A DNA stretch of 64,000 bases from Ridgeia piscesae. Lineage: Eukaryota > Annelida > Polychaeta > Sabellida > Siboglinidae. The DNA lies in NCBI GenBank assembly GCA_025642075.2, contig JAODUO010000197.1:187001-251000 (forward strand), written 5' to 3'. Below the pieces are notes generated by a model, which saw only the letters and a program-made list of their open reading frames with translations, did no database searches and was not told the DNA's origin. Position numbers and translations under genes: made by a program. Below, in pieces: positions 38,174 to 47,116 of this stretch (positions are counted from its first letter, which is position 1; every line of letters begins with the position of its first letter).

Positions 38174-38761
38174 CAAAATTATACATATATACAGTCAGGT
38201 ACATTTCAGTGTCACGCTCAGAGTTCACCCTGTATGTTGTGGTGCGTCAATCATCGTGCTGGAAGTTGAATGGTAACATTTTACTTACAGCAACGTTTGT
38301 CACATCAAAATTACTTTGTTAAAAGCAGACTATACCTTTGGTGCACTACCGATTTTGAATGTGTTTTAACAAAAATGTTGCCATCATTGCCATACTCAGA
38401 GTTTCACTGACATCCAATAAAAACAGAATCCTCTTCAAGCCAACCATGCCATATCCATACGAGTCGCACTGCGGCGTCGGCACGACATAACTTTGAACGG
38501 AAAGATCGTCATCCTGGACAAAAGCGCTGTCCCGGTGCCGACTCTGAAGTCAGCACAGCTGTCAGAATCAGCCAACAATATCGTATTATCGCCCATGCCA
38601 TCACTTGCATCAGCAGTGTAAAATCTTTGAGATTGCAGAATCGGGTTTGTGCTGACATCAAACAGACGAAAATATATTTACCGTGCTATATCTTCACCAG
38701 CATCAATGTCCAGTAGTTTTGAAAGTTCGCGGCAAATCCATGTTTCTACTGTCGTCGACAT
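15850..38761 (-). CDS. Activating signal cointegrator 1 (TRIP4/ASC-1), complete, 12 exons
   Basis: Exons, 5' to 3': 38682-38761, 37698-37842, 37058-37177, 36677-36809, 36145-36263, 33753-33928, 20576-20915, 18790-18965, 18313-18434, 17574-17671, 16886-16982, 15850-15914. All introns have GT-AG ends and matching phases. The CDS is 1671 nt (556 aa; human TRIP4 is 581 aa). Seen in order: N-terminal helix region (YILTIENVTDLEEY), GRHACEC opening a C4-type zinc finger at about residues 160-203 (CMSCGRVVC, GPCFFCGALVC), LEKAIRHKNKLLEYDKTS, RTHVIDDESDYF, DFAGRRIVE, LVNPNI, then an ASCH domain at about 420-535 (MCLSMHQPWASLLVTGIK, TWYSTHRGRLWIAATA, GCLLGCV, SPFVFV, VKFPIKG) and a basic end. The family acts as a nuclear coactivator and as a subunit of the ASCC helicase complex in ribosome rescue and alkylation repair. 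Exon 6 has a second copy at 23428. I use the 33753 copy because it is contiguous with an intact exon 5. Intron 6 is inflated by the doubtful sequence at 21-33.6 kb. Confidence 0.95.
16985..17065. repeat. 27-bp tandem repeat containing the TRIP4 exon-11 acceptor
   Basis: Three copies of a unit starting acaaccaagacaacagcttc (plus strand), ending in caacatct. On the gene strand each copy contains ggttgtag. The copy next to the exon supplies the actual acceptor (ggttgtag before 16982), so the splice site itself is part of the repeated unit. Confidence 0.9.
17185..17515. repeat. Degenerate ~15-30-bp repeat in TRIP4 intron 10
   Basis: Irregular reiterations of ctatagacaggtgtcttc and ctacagacaggtg variants fill most of the intron between exons 10 and 11. 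The units are diverged and unequal in length, so this is an old or decayed array. Confidence 0.8.
19307..19398. repeat. (GT)n(GCGT)n microsatellite in TRIP4 intron 7
   Basis: About 18 GT units run into about 11 GCGT units. In the inverted copy at about 32695-32725 this segment is replaced by a short C-rich and CA-rich remnant. Confidence 0.95.
21022..21470. repeat. 41-bp minisatellite in TRIP4 intron 6, broken by junk
   Basis: About nine units of the type atgttgagttgatgtgtcag / gaggtgtagcattggtctaaa. At about 21318-21378 the array is interrupted by a homopolymer-rich stretch (ttttaattttttaaaaaagg, then gggggggaaaaaa) that resembles the poor-quality block further right. This suggests the array was bridged by low-quality read sequence. 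Confidence 0.85.
23428..23603 (-). pseudogene. Second copy of TRIP4 exon 6
   Basis: Splice sites and all 176 coding nt match the exon at 33753-33928. A nearby intronic difference (23609 a versus 33934 g) shows the copies are not literally the same read set. Its own right-hand neighbour, the zinc-finger exon, is corrupted. It could be the true exon with the copy at 33753 redundant, since either joins to exon 7 in phase; only one should exist per haplotype. Confidence 0.8.
25766..25885 (-). pseudogene. Corrupted copy of TRIP4 exon 5 (zinc finger)
   Basis: The donor end (gggctttagtaagtg on the minus strand) is intact and matches the exon at 36145. The rest reads as a scrambled version with lost Cys codons and inserted homopolymers. 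It corresponds to the real exon 36145-36263. I read the damage as sequencing error rather than evolution. Confidence 0.75.
25936..31899. other. Homopolymer-rich low-quality sequence with embedded degraded copies
   Basis: Runs of A, T, G and C up to about 15 nt follow one another (for example 27600-27940), with almost no ordinary sequence between. This is typical of poor base calls and unlike any natural repeat I know. Embedded in it are recognisable but damaged direct copies of upstream sequence: 29.2-29.5 kb resembles 21.6-21.83 kb, 31.0-31.3 kb resembles 22.54-22.95 kb, and 31.74-31.82 kb resembles 23.45-23.55 kb. No gene in this stretch should be believed. Confidence 0.85.
27958..28102. 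repeat. Clean inverted copy of 23218-23361
   Basis: About 144 bp are the exact reverse complement of the sequence just left of TRIP4 exon 6, including the 10-bp inverted repeat at 23262-23295. It is an island of good sequence inside the poor-quality block. Confidence 0.92.
31900..33597. repeat. Inverted copy of 18430-20210 (TRIP4 introns 7-8 and exon 8)
   Basis: Reverse complement of the TRIP4 segment from the start of exon 9 through exon 8 into intron 7. It is almost perfect from about 33060 to 33597 and progressively indel-ridden leftwards. It stops at 33597, just past the exon-9 acceptor (gcttgtagacatg), where it jumps to sequence matching 23272 onwards. Confidence 0.92.
33063..33238 (+). 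pseudogene. Inverted copy of TRIP4 exon 8 (start of ASCH domain)
   Basis: All 176 nt of exon 8 are reproduced on the plus strand with acceptor and donor intact, encoding the same MCLSMHQPWASLLVTGIK segment as 18790-18965. It lies antisense within intron 6 of the reconstructed gene, so it cannot contribute to the TRIP4 mRNA. It is either an assembly artefact or a recent inverted duplication. Confidence 0.85.
34003..35981. mobile_element. hAT-like non-autonomous element with perfect 8-bp TSD, TRIP4 intron 5
   Basis: The left end is cagagatggagcgagtac. The right end, reverse-complemented, is cagagatggagtaatcgtac. The flanking duplication ccgcacac is identical at 33995-34002 and 35982-35989. Subterminal regions are packed with short palindromic GTACTCGAGTACGAGTACG motifs, a style seen in hAT elements. 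No transposase frame is evident in the 1979 bp, which also contain a second nested element. Confidence 0.85.
34540..35377. mobile_element. Nested hAT-like element, 838 bp, 8-bp TSD
   Basis: Ends are cagacatggggtcaaatac and, reverse-complemented on the right, cagacatgggatcaaatac. Flanks are gatgggtc (34532-34539) and gatgggac (35378-35385), matching at 7 of 8 positions. Subterminal repeats are of the AGTATTTGTATTTAAATAC type. It is inserted within the element 34003-35981 and so is younger than it. No transposase was recognised. Confidence 0.8.
38111..38173. repeat. (GT)n(AT)n microsatellite in TRIP4 intron 1
   Basis: About 21 GT units followed by about 9 AT units. Confidence 0.95.
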
Positions 38762-39071
38762 CTCACTTTGCAACGCTTGCAGCGTTTCGGCCACTTTCGT
38801 CTCGTATATGCTTCCGGTTATGCAATATTTCTATTTTCCACTAGATTATAATTGTTGATATTACTCTTAGTCGTGTAGGCTAATAAAGCCCAATAACGAA
38901 CACACCAAAGCTCATTTTAAATATTTTTTAAATAATAAGAAATTGTGTAATTAAAGTTCGGTAGATTTCGTCACTGGTCGTCAAAAGCGCGCCAAAGTTA
39001 ATTTTCCCGTAAAGTTCGGTGTATTTGGAAGGTCAAATTGTATTTTTTCTTTACTTCTGACAACCATCGTC
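38762..39071. promoter_or_regulatory. Bidirectional TRIP4/PCLAF promoter
   Basis: Only 310 bp separate the TRIP4 start codon (38761, minus) from the PCLAF start codon (39072, plus). Both 5' UTRs and promoters must be in this interval or overlap it. It holds an E2F-type site and two similar taaagttcggt motifs (about 38952 and 39011). No TATA box is placed appropriately for either gene. Confidence 0.8.
38983..38996 (-). promoter_or_regulatory. Consensus E2F site
   Basis: The minus strand reads tttggcgcgctttt, matching the TTTSSCGC E2F/DP consensus, 76-89 bp upstream of the PCLAF start codon. PCLAF is an S-phase gene controlled by E2F in vertebrates, so position and identity fit. Binding is inferred, not shown. 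Confidence 0.65.
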
Positions 39072-42000
39072 ATGGTTAGAACAAAGGCCGACAATGGTGG
39101 AAGAAAGGGTACGTATTTACATGATCTGGTCAACAGTTTGTAATCTTAATTTTACGATTGGCATAGGGGAAATAGACGAGAAGTAGACCAACTTCTTAAA
39201 ATGTTGCTTTGTTGGCCAGCCTAGGCCCTGGTGACAGTGGCAGTGGCTATCAGCACCAGTAGGCAGTACTTGTAGGCAGCGTGATCTGTAGGTCAGGGTG
39301 ATTCCTTCCATTCGATGTTCTAAGTAGAAGGAATCAGCCATACATAGCACATCCATAATGTCGCACAATCGCGTGTGAAAATTATTTTAGTAAGACAAGA
39401 ACGAGACTGAGGCTGAGCGGAACCTTGCAGCTGACGTCAACGTTAGTTCTTATTTCTTAGTAGACAAACACACAAAGTCAAAGTAAAGTCGTAGTAAAAC
39501 CCCTAAAACGTCAACTACAAATCCGCTATAAGTATAAAGCACATGGGTGAACTTGACCTCGAAGATGGTCCAAGAAGTGACAACTTCAGCTTCCAAACCA
39601 ATTAAAGTCACCTCAGGGGTAACACAGGGAACCGTACTGGGGCCCCTACTTTTCTTACTTTACATAAATGACCTACCCAACAATCTCACTTCAAACGTTC
39701 GCCTTTTTGCAGATGACTGCCTAGTGCCTACTATATCAACCAATTAAATCAGACAATGACATTTCTCTCCTACAAAATGATCTAATCAAACTTGAGGAAT
39801 GGCAAAACACCTGGCTTATGAAATTCAATCCCACCAAGTGCTTCACAATGACATTAGCCTCAAGAAAACCGACACCAAATATTTACACCTTCTGTGGCCA
39901 ACAAGTTAAATCTGTTCAATCACATTGTTATCTTGGTGTAAAAATATCAAATACATTAAATTGGACAGCACAATGCAACTCAGTCGCTAGGAAAGCACAA
40001 CAGACTCTAGGAGTCATTAGGAGAAATCTAAATAAATGCCCAACCCACATTAAGTCAATAGCCTACACAACCCTTGTCCGACCAATACTTGAATATGCGT
40101 CAGCATCATGGAATCCACACTGCATAAAACCTTAGAAAGAATCCAAAGACAAGCTGCCAGATTTTGTACACAAAACTATTCTAGAGAACCAGGAACAGTA
40201 ACCCAACTTCTTAAAGACCTCCAGTGGGACACCCTCCAAACCAGAAGAAAAATTAAAAGACTTAAGTAGCATAATATACAAAATGGAACATAACCTTATA
40301 GATATCCTGCTAGATCACTATATCCAACACAACACTAGATCCTCACGTAAACATGACAGTCAGTTCTTGCAAATTAGATACTCCACAAACATATTTGGAA
40401 ACAGCTTCTTCCCAACAACAATTAAAGAATGGAATTTCCCCCCCCCCTCAAACACTGTCTCAAGTGAATCAATAAACTCATTTCAGAATACTTTGGTCCA
40501 ACATTTTAACAATTAAGTCAGACGACCCACCATGCGCACTGGCGTGATGTGTCCCTAGGACATTTTGCCAGTTACAGATACGACAAAAACACAGTCCATG
40601 AGAAAGTGGGGCCCGTAGAAAGCATATGCCTATGCTTTTTGCCTTTAAACACATTTTTCACAAGGGTTTTTGCGCACAAAGATCTGACAGATATTCCATC
40701 GATCATTTATAATGGAAACCTGTTGACGACTAGTATTGAAATCACTGCACGCATGAAGATCAGTTGTAAGCAAAATGTACATGCAAACATGATACCAACA
40801 GCGACTGATGCTTATTTGCAGTACCCATTGAGGTCTATTTATTATTCCAAAATAAATCAGGATTCGTGTATTTGCATGCATCACATATTTCTAACAAAAT
40901 GGATAAATAATATGTTGGGCCAATATTAACATGGTCACATCTCCACGGGTATAGATCACACAACTTACAAACTACATATTATATAAATGTATATTAGAAT
41001 CCAGGGAACATAATAGATGTGTTCTATGAATGTTTGAACATGCAGCATAATGGGCATTTACTTCAGATAGCTGATGCAGAGGCACCCTCCATGCTATATA
41101 GAATTGTACAATAAGATAAATGCTAGTAATTTAAGAAATCAATAACACTCAGAGAAGTAGAACACATCTCCAATTTGTTGCTAACAGTACCGGTAAGTCA
41201 GTAACACATTTAGGGATTACACCAGTAAACTTTCTCCTTGTGTGCCCTATACACCTAGAAATATGATTTATCCATTTTGTTGGAGTCGTTGCAACATCAC
41301 GCGGGCTGTTGCAGCTGATCACATCAGTGCCAGCCCATCTCTACCCCCGGCACATCTCTTTCAAAAACTCCTTTTAACTTCAGCCAGTGAAATAGCCTGT
41401 GACGGCTGTGAGGAGTATAGGATTGTTGATAAAGTAACAATATTCCTTAGTGTTTAATTAAATCATAACAAATCTTACTTGATATATTTATTCTGATCTA
41501 TACTGCCTAATCTATGTGAATCACGTGACACGTATCTTGACTATCTTCTGTGAACCTGCGGAATAGAATTTAAATTGATAAATGTTTTTTTATTCTTACC
41601 AGCTGTGGCCGCCAAGGCTCCCCGCAAGGTTCTCGGCAACAGTGCGTCTGCAGCCAGGGGCGCGGGACCTTCGTCACCAACAAGTAAGTGGACAGCTTTT
41701 CTATGTGGTGTCGAATTTAAAAAAAAAAAGTTGTCCATATCATAAAATCATGTTATTTATATAGTATAACTGATTTTCTGTGGGTATTTTCATAATATTG
41801 AAGTATTAACAGTTCACTAAATGACAACAGCATAGTAATGTGTGCCCAATCATTAAGTACCACATGTGGTACTGTATAGTACCTCTGTATCACCTATGGT
41901 ACCGTATAGGCCTGGAAAGCGTAAACCATTGGTATATTTTTGGTAGAAATCAAAACATGCGTAATTTCTGACAAAATGACTATTTCTTGGGGACAGGTGT

Positions 42001-44570
42001 TTTTGTCATTGAAGATACACACCAAACACTTGTCTTTCATTTTTTGTTTTGCACATTTCTGTAATGTAACGTCGAATAAATGATCTGTTGATTGCATTTA
42101 GATAGCAAGTACGGTGGGGGTAACCCAGTCTGTGTACGACCTAAGCCAGAATGGCAGAAAGGCATCGGAGGCTTCTTAGTGGCAAAGACGAGTGAGGGTG
42201 AAGAGAACACACCCCCAACAGCTGTCACTGTCGATGTACACATTCACACTGGGCCAACAGAGTGTGCAACGTCAGCGAGGTATGTCTATATAGTGTCAGC
42301 TCAAACATACACTTCACGTTGCAAACAGTTTACATGGGTGTCTTGAGTACAGTGAGCTGCTAGCTTAGATTTATGAAACGTTCTGAATGTTGTTCAAATG
42401 GGGAAGTCATCACATATTATTAATTTTCATTCTGGAATCAGAAACACATTGGTGATTATCAAAATTTGCATTTTCTACATAAAGTGTTACATAATTATGC
42501 TGATGAGTATTTCTGCATTTATGTAGTCAACATTTCCTTGCTCTCTAAACAACAACGTCATCAACACATTCAGCAAGTTTGGGGATTAAATGACTGAAAT
42601 GTTACCAGAGCTTGTAATAAGTATCAGTCAAAGCCAAGTCTTTTTATCAATTAAATAAATTTATGCACTTTGTATTAAACCACTGTAGATGTTGAGGCTG
42701 ATCTTGCACCACATACTTAAGCACCACAGTCGTATTTGTGCTGACCTAAAGCCAGTGTCAAGTGTTTTAAATGTCCAACATCAATTTATTTTCACTTGTA
42801 TTGAAGTAATTTCAGATCAGAGCCGTAATGTAACGAAGTACTTTTACTTTGTGTTACTTTACTTAAGTAGAAAAGTTTACGTTTCTTGAGTAACGAAGTA
42901 CATTTTTTGGAAGTACTTTTACTTGTAACGAAGTACAAATACGTGTACTTTTTCTAAATGTAGTGAAGTACTCATAATTTCTTTGTTAAATTTGCAAATG
43001 TCCTAAAAGTTCCGCGAATGACCTGCATCGGAAGCAAGGCAATGTTTGCAGTTAACATAGATTTATTTACAAATATCAGTACAACAAACAGACGTGTTAA
43101 GTGTCCTGGATTGGTCAGGTTTCTACATCAGTTGAACAAACGAGTTGGTTTGTCATCTGATGAAGCCAGTGAGATAATTGCAATCTGGGGTCTGGCGCTG
43201 AAGCCACTGCACCTGAACTGGGTGTCACAACTGCAGTGCAAGAATTCCTGACTGGGCCACTAAGACAACAATGCCCATGAATGGCATTGGCTCTGAAGTT
43301 ATTTAAAGCCTTGCATTGAGTAGACATGAAAAACAGCTGCCTTACTTGTCTCCTTGTGTCTTGCATATTGTTGACACAGTATATTAGCTTTAGATGTTCA
43401 CTGTGAACTGCACATGCTGTAGATATCGAAGGCTCCCCGTTATCGCCCACCGCGAAACTGCCAGTGTTGTGGAACCACATCTTTATCATTTCTATCTATT
43501 TTTAATATAGATCAATGTGTGTAACTATTTAATTTAACTAAAGTAAGATTATATAACTGTTACAGTTAGTAATTATTACAAATGAAGACATATTTTTAAA
43601 GATACATTATTATAACCATTCATCTAGAATGAATGCCTCTTTCAAGTAACACAAGATAAAATTCATCACCCGTCCATCTATAAGAAAGATAATACCCCTA
43701 TAACAACGTGAATTACTACTAGTTCAACTTATGAATCGGTGGTTGCTGTGGGCCTATTATTAATAAAGCATGGTGTATTTACAGCTTGTAAGCCTACTGG
43801 GCTTACGCTGTGTTGTTTGCATAATTATAGTTCATAGTATTAAATATTTTTTATGCATAGAACAACAAAAATAGCTAACAATTTATATCTGTTTGGTGTA
43901 CACACTAAATTATAATTGTGAATGTTTTGTTTTATTCACAACAGTTGGCGGCATCGCCCATTGAGAACTAGTTTAAGGAGAAAAGTACTTTTGTGTTTAC
44001 TTCACCAAAGTACATGTTTTTACTTGTATTTCAAGTACATTTTTCTAGAAGTACTTTTACTTGAGTAGCTTTTACTTTTACTCTAGTACAAAATAAATGT
44101 ACTTGTTACAGCTCTGTTTCAGACACACAAAAACTAATTTGACCTAAACTACGAATACTGCTGAAATTCAGCGATAATTATATGTAATTAAATACAATAA
44201 TATATACCATTGTATAAACTATTATTTAAAAACAGGCTAGGGTTCACATAAACATGCAATTATAATTTGCCAGGTGTTTTATTTCTGTAGACTTTGTCCT
44301 CTGCCATGTCTCCAAACAAATATTAAACAACAAATCATTTCATGTGTCATACTAATAAATGTCACATTGCGGGATATTTTGGTAACAAATATTGTGATCG
44401 GGCATAAACGAGCATTATGTTCCTGTAGCTCGTCTCCGGAAGCCTCCTGTGATACGGGAGCAACCAGAAGTTCACCTGTCGAGCCGCCATTGACAGTTTG
44501 CAATGAACCAGAATCCTCAGAGTCGGGGCGTCGCAACGGACTCATCGAGAGTGACAGTGACGAAGAATGA
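39072..44570 (+). CDS. PCNA-associated factor PCLAF/PAF15, complete, 4 exons
   Basis: Exons 39072-39108, 41603-41683, 42102-42279 and 44429-44570 join with GT-AG introns and matching phases into 438 nt (145 aa; human 111 aa). The N-terminus MVRTKAD is the family's histone-H3-like signature. APRKVLG keeps the Lys and RxxL-type degron region. [20 protein letters not shown] contains the start of the PIP box, which reads QKGIGGFL here (family QxxIxxFF). The protein binds the PCNA clamp during replication and translesion bypass in the nucleus. The position of the vertebrate KEN box reads EEN here. The extra C-terminal exon is Ser/Glu-rich and ends in SDSDEE, with no clear human equivalent. It is divergent from TRIP4. 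Intron 1 holds a retrotransposon fragment, intron 3 a hAT-like element. Confidence 0.93.
39560..40520 (+). mobile_element. Non-LTR retrotransposon fragment (reverse transcriptase C-terminal part)
   Basis: Encodes the RT core motif [20 protein letters not shown], then RLFADDC, then the thumb-like [11 protein letters not shown] and [12 protein letters not shown] and the 3' segment [24 protein letters not shown]. Frames shift at about 39745 and 40130 and stops follow near 40265, so it is dead. It is 5'-truncated, as is usual for LINE copies. The motif style suggests the jockey/CR1 group. It sits in PCLAF intron 1 in the sense orientation. Confidence 0.85.
42818..44116. mobile_element. hAT-like non-autonomous element in PCLAF intron 3
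   Basis: Ends are cagagccgtaatgtaacg and, reverse-complemented on the right, cagagctgtaacaagtac. Flanks are tttcagat (42810-42817) and tttcagac (44117-44124), matching at 7 of 8. Subterminal sequence is rich in AAGTACTTTTACTTGAGTA motifs. Small interior open frames (43018-43489) show no recognisable transposase. Confidence 0.8.
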
Positions 44571-46787
44571 GGTCACGATCACACAGCATAATACACAGGC
44601 TGTCATTTAGGGGTGGTTGCTTAAGTTCACAATGTGCACCAAAATGCAGTGATTTATAATGGTTGAAAAAACTTCTCACGATATGTGACAACAAAATCCC
44701 AGTCCACATATAGGATGCATTGTGATCTTGTACAACCACACCTACGTACCCTGTTTTGTACATAGTTCATATCATTTGGACATATATCTATGTCAGTCAT
44801 CACTGCCCGACATTAGTCATCATTATCATTTTGAAAACAACTACATACAAATGATGGGGCAAATAATGAAAATAGCCGAAATAGTTTCGCTATTTTCTGC
44901 AAATGAAACCGCCAGATTTTTAATTACTTAAAAAATTCTCTGGCAGAAAATAAATATACAAGTTGTACAATTATCAAATCAGTTACAGTTATCAAATCTA
45001 TAATTTGCTTGCAACTGTTCATTTAGTCACATGTAGCTAACTTTATATGACAGCTGTCACATTTCATGGAAAACCTAGGAACTGTTGACATGTGTTTGTC
45101 CATAAATTGTGGTTTACAAAATGTACATGCGTAATACACAATAATCCCAAGTTTAAGTCAGTTTTTTATTACCTCATTTATAGTTATCAATATGGTTCGA
45201 GTTCTTTGGATGTATTTAATAAAATGTTTTTTAATATAAAACGACATTTGTATTGTATTATTAACTGTGTTGCAATCATTGTTAATAAAAAAAATAAACT
45301 AGTATCCCTATTAACATTATTCTTGGTGTCTCTGTAATGACATTCAGGATTGGAATTTAGATAACGTTGGCATCCACAATCCCATCATTATTACTAAGGG
45401 TAACTTAGTAATAATGATGGGATTGTGGATGCAACAGATAATCCTACAATTTACATCTAAAAAAAATTGCCTAATTTATGTTGCATTGTATATTTTGCTC
45501 TCAACTTGAACACTTTAGTATATAAATAGTTTGTGGGGATATGTACAAATGTGAGACAAGGAGGGAGCAGCAGCAATGGGCTGATGGTCATGAATTTGTG
45601 TATACATAATCTAGATGCTTTTTATTATTTTATGCATACATAAAGAAGATGAATTTACACACTGTGTGAGTGAAGTGGCATTTTAAATTTGTTCTATCAT
45701 AGTAACATCCATTCACTCACCGATTCCCTGCCAAAGCCTTGGTTTCCGTCTTAAGTTCCTGTCATAAGTTAAGCCTTTGCAATTCTATAATCCCCATTTT
45801 GGTACAGTTCCCATGGGACAACAGATTTTCTAGTGTGTCAAGTCGTCCAAATGCTTGCCATGTTTCCTTGTGCCCAACACAACAGTACTCTTGTGATGTC
45901 ACAATCATATTCATAAGCCCAATGTGTTTGGTTTTTCATTATAAAAGTCTCAACTAGGACTAGGAAAGTGGCCTGAATAGCAAGGTGACCACATGACTAA
46001 TTTAATGTTTCAGAATACAAAGTCAATCTGGTTCGATGTGTGTGGTTGACATTATTACCAATAACACTTGTTGTTTTAATATTTATGTTAGCAATTCTGA
46101 TTGAAAATGTCTAAAAGGAGACGTGCAATAGTGATCTAACGGCAGCTTATTTTGTATCTTTTTCAGATGTTGCCCCAACCAAATCTAACTGATTCAGCAT
46201 ATTTCAGCTCCCCCTTAATTGCACCATGGCTGTATTGCCAAGCATGGTTCTACTGTAGTATGGTTGGATTTAGTTCCAGCAACAGTACAAACCCCTTACT
46301 AGTGTACTAGTAATGTTACTAATAGTTTCTCAACTTGATATAGCCACATATAGGACAAACATAAGTGGAAAGAAATTGCAAACAGCTTTCATGGGATCTG
46401 TCATTTGGAGGACAAAGTGTATTTTAATATGACGTGTAGAATACTAGAGAATAAATTACGGATATTTTGAACCAACATCCTTGTATCAAGTCACTAAATT
46501 TTAAAGATTTTTTAAAAGAATAGATTAAGTTGTTGATTTAAGATATAACTCATGTGAAACATAGACGTGTCTACTACCAGGTACTTTCAGTGTGTACCCT
46601 GGTTACATGCGGTGTCAGTGAAATAGACAATTGCCCTGCTCCAGATACATTCTTTATTATTATCGCCATTTCATCATCTGCACAGAGAAAAATATTAAAC
46701 ATGCCACAATGTACATGTTTCAACAATGAAATATTTTCACAAATGTTAATAGTCATACAGTGGTTTAACTATGCGTGCATCACCATA
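44571..46787. other. PCLAF 3' UTR and intergenic
   Basis: The first AATAAA on the plus strand after the PCLAF stop is at 44949-44954; others occur near 45285. Further right I see no gene, apart from the hairpin at 45370. Confidence 0.6.
45370..45432. repeat. Perfect 29-bp inverted repeat (hairpin)
   Basis: The left arm 45370-45398 starts gcatccacaatcccatcatt. The right arm 45404-45432 is its exact reverse complement. The loop is ggtaa. With one bulged G the pairing extends about 2 bp further outward. No other copy is seen in the window. It could be a fold-back element or a recent inverted duplication; the short loop is unlike most pre-miRNAs. Confidence 0.95.
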
Positions 46788-47116
46788 CAGAGGTGCCAAG
46801 TAGATGCCAAGATCACCCTCTAATCATCACGTTCTACCGTTTCAATTTCTTCTGGCTGAGCAAGATTACTTGACTTCAAAACCAGCTTGAGTCCCTGCGG
46901 GTGAGTGTATATGAATTCTGGAAATAATTGCTACCTTACTGAAAACCAACAAGCCAATTGCATGGAATACTAACTGACACATGCTCCATAAGATTCAACA
47001 TTTGTGATCAATAAAGAAAGCTTTATTCTCAACAATCACAATAAGCAGTTTGTAGGTTAAAACTAGAAGTGACTAAATGCGGACATCTGCTTCCAGACCT
47101 CGACTTGGCACCTCTG
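46788..47116. mobile_element. Small TIR element (MITE), 329 bp
   Basis: Both ends carry the perfect 14-bp inverted repeat cagaggtgccaagt, a start typical of hAT elements. The flanks (tcaccata and tattcact) do not match, so a target duplication is not supported. No coding content. Confidence 0.55.
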
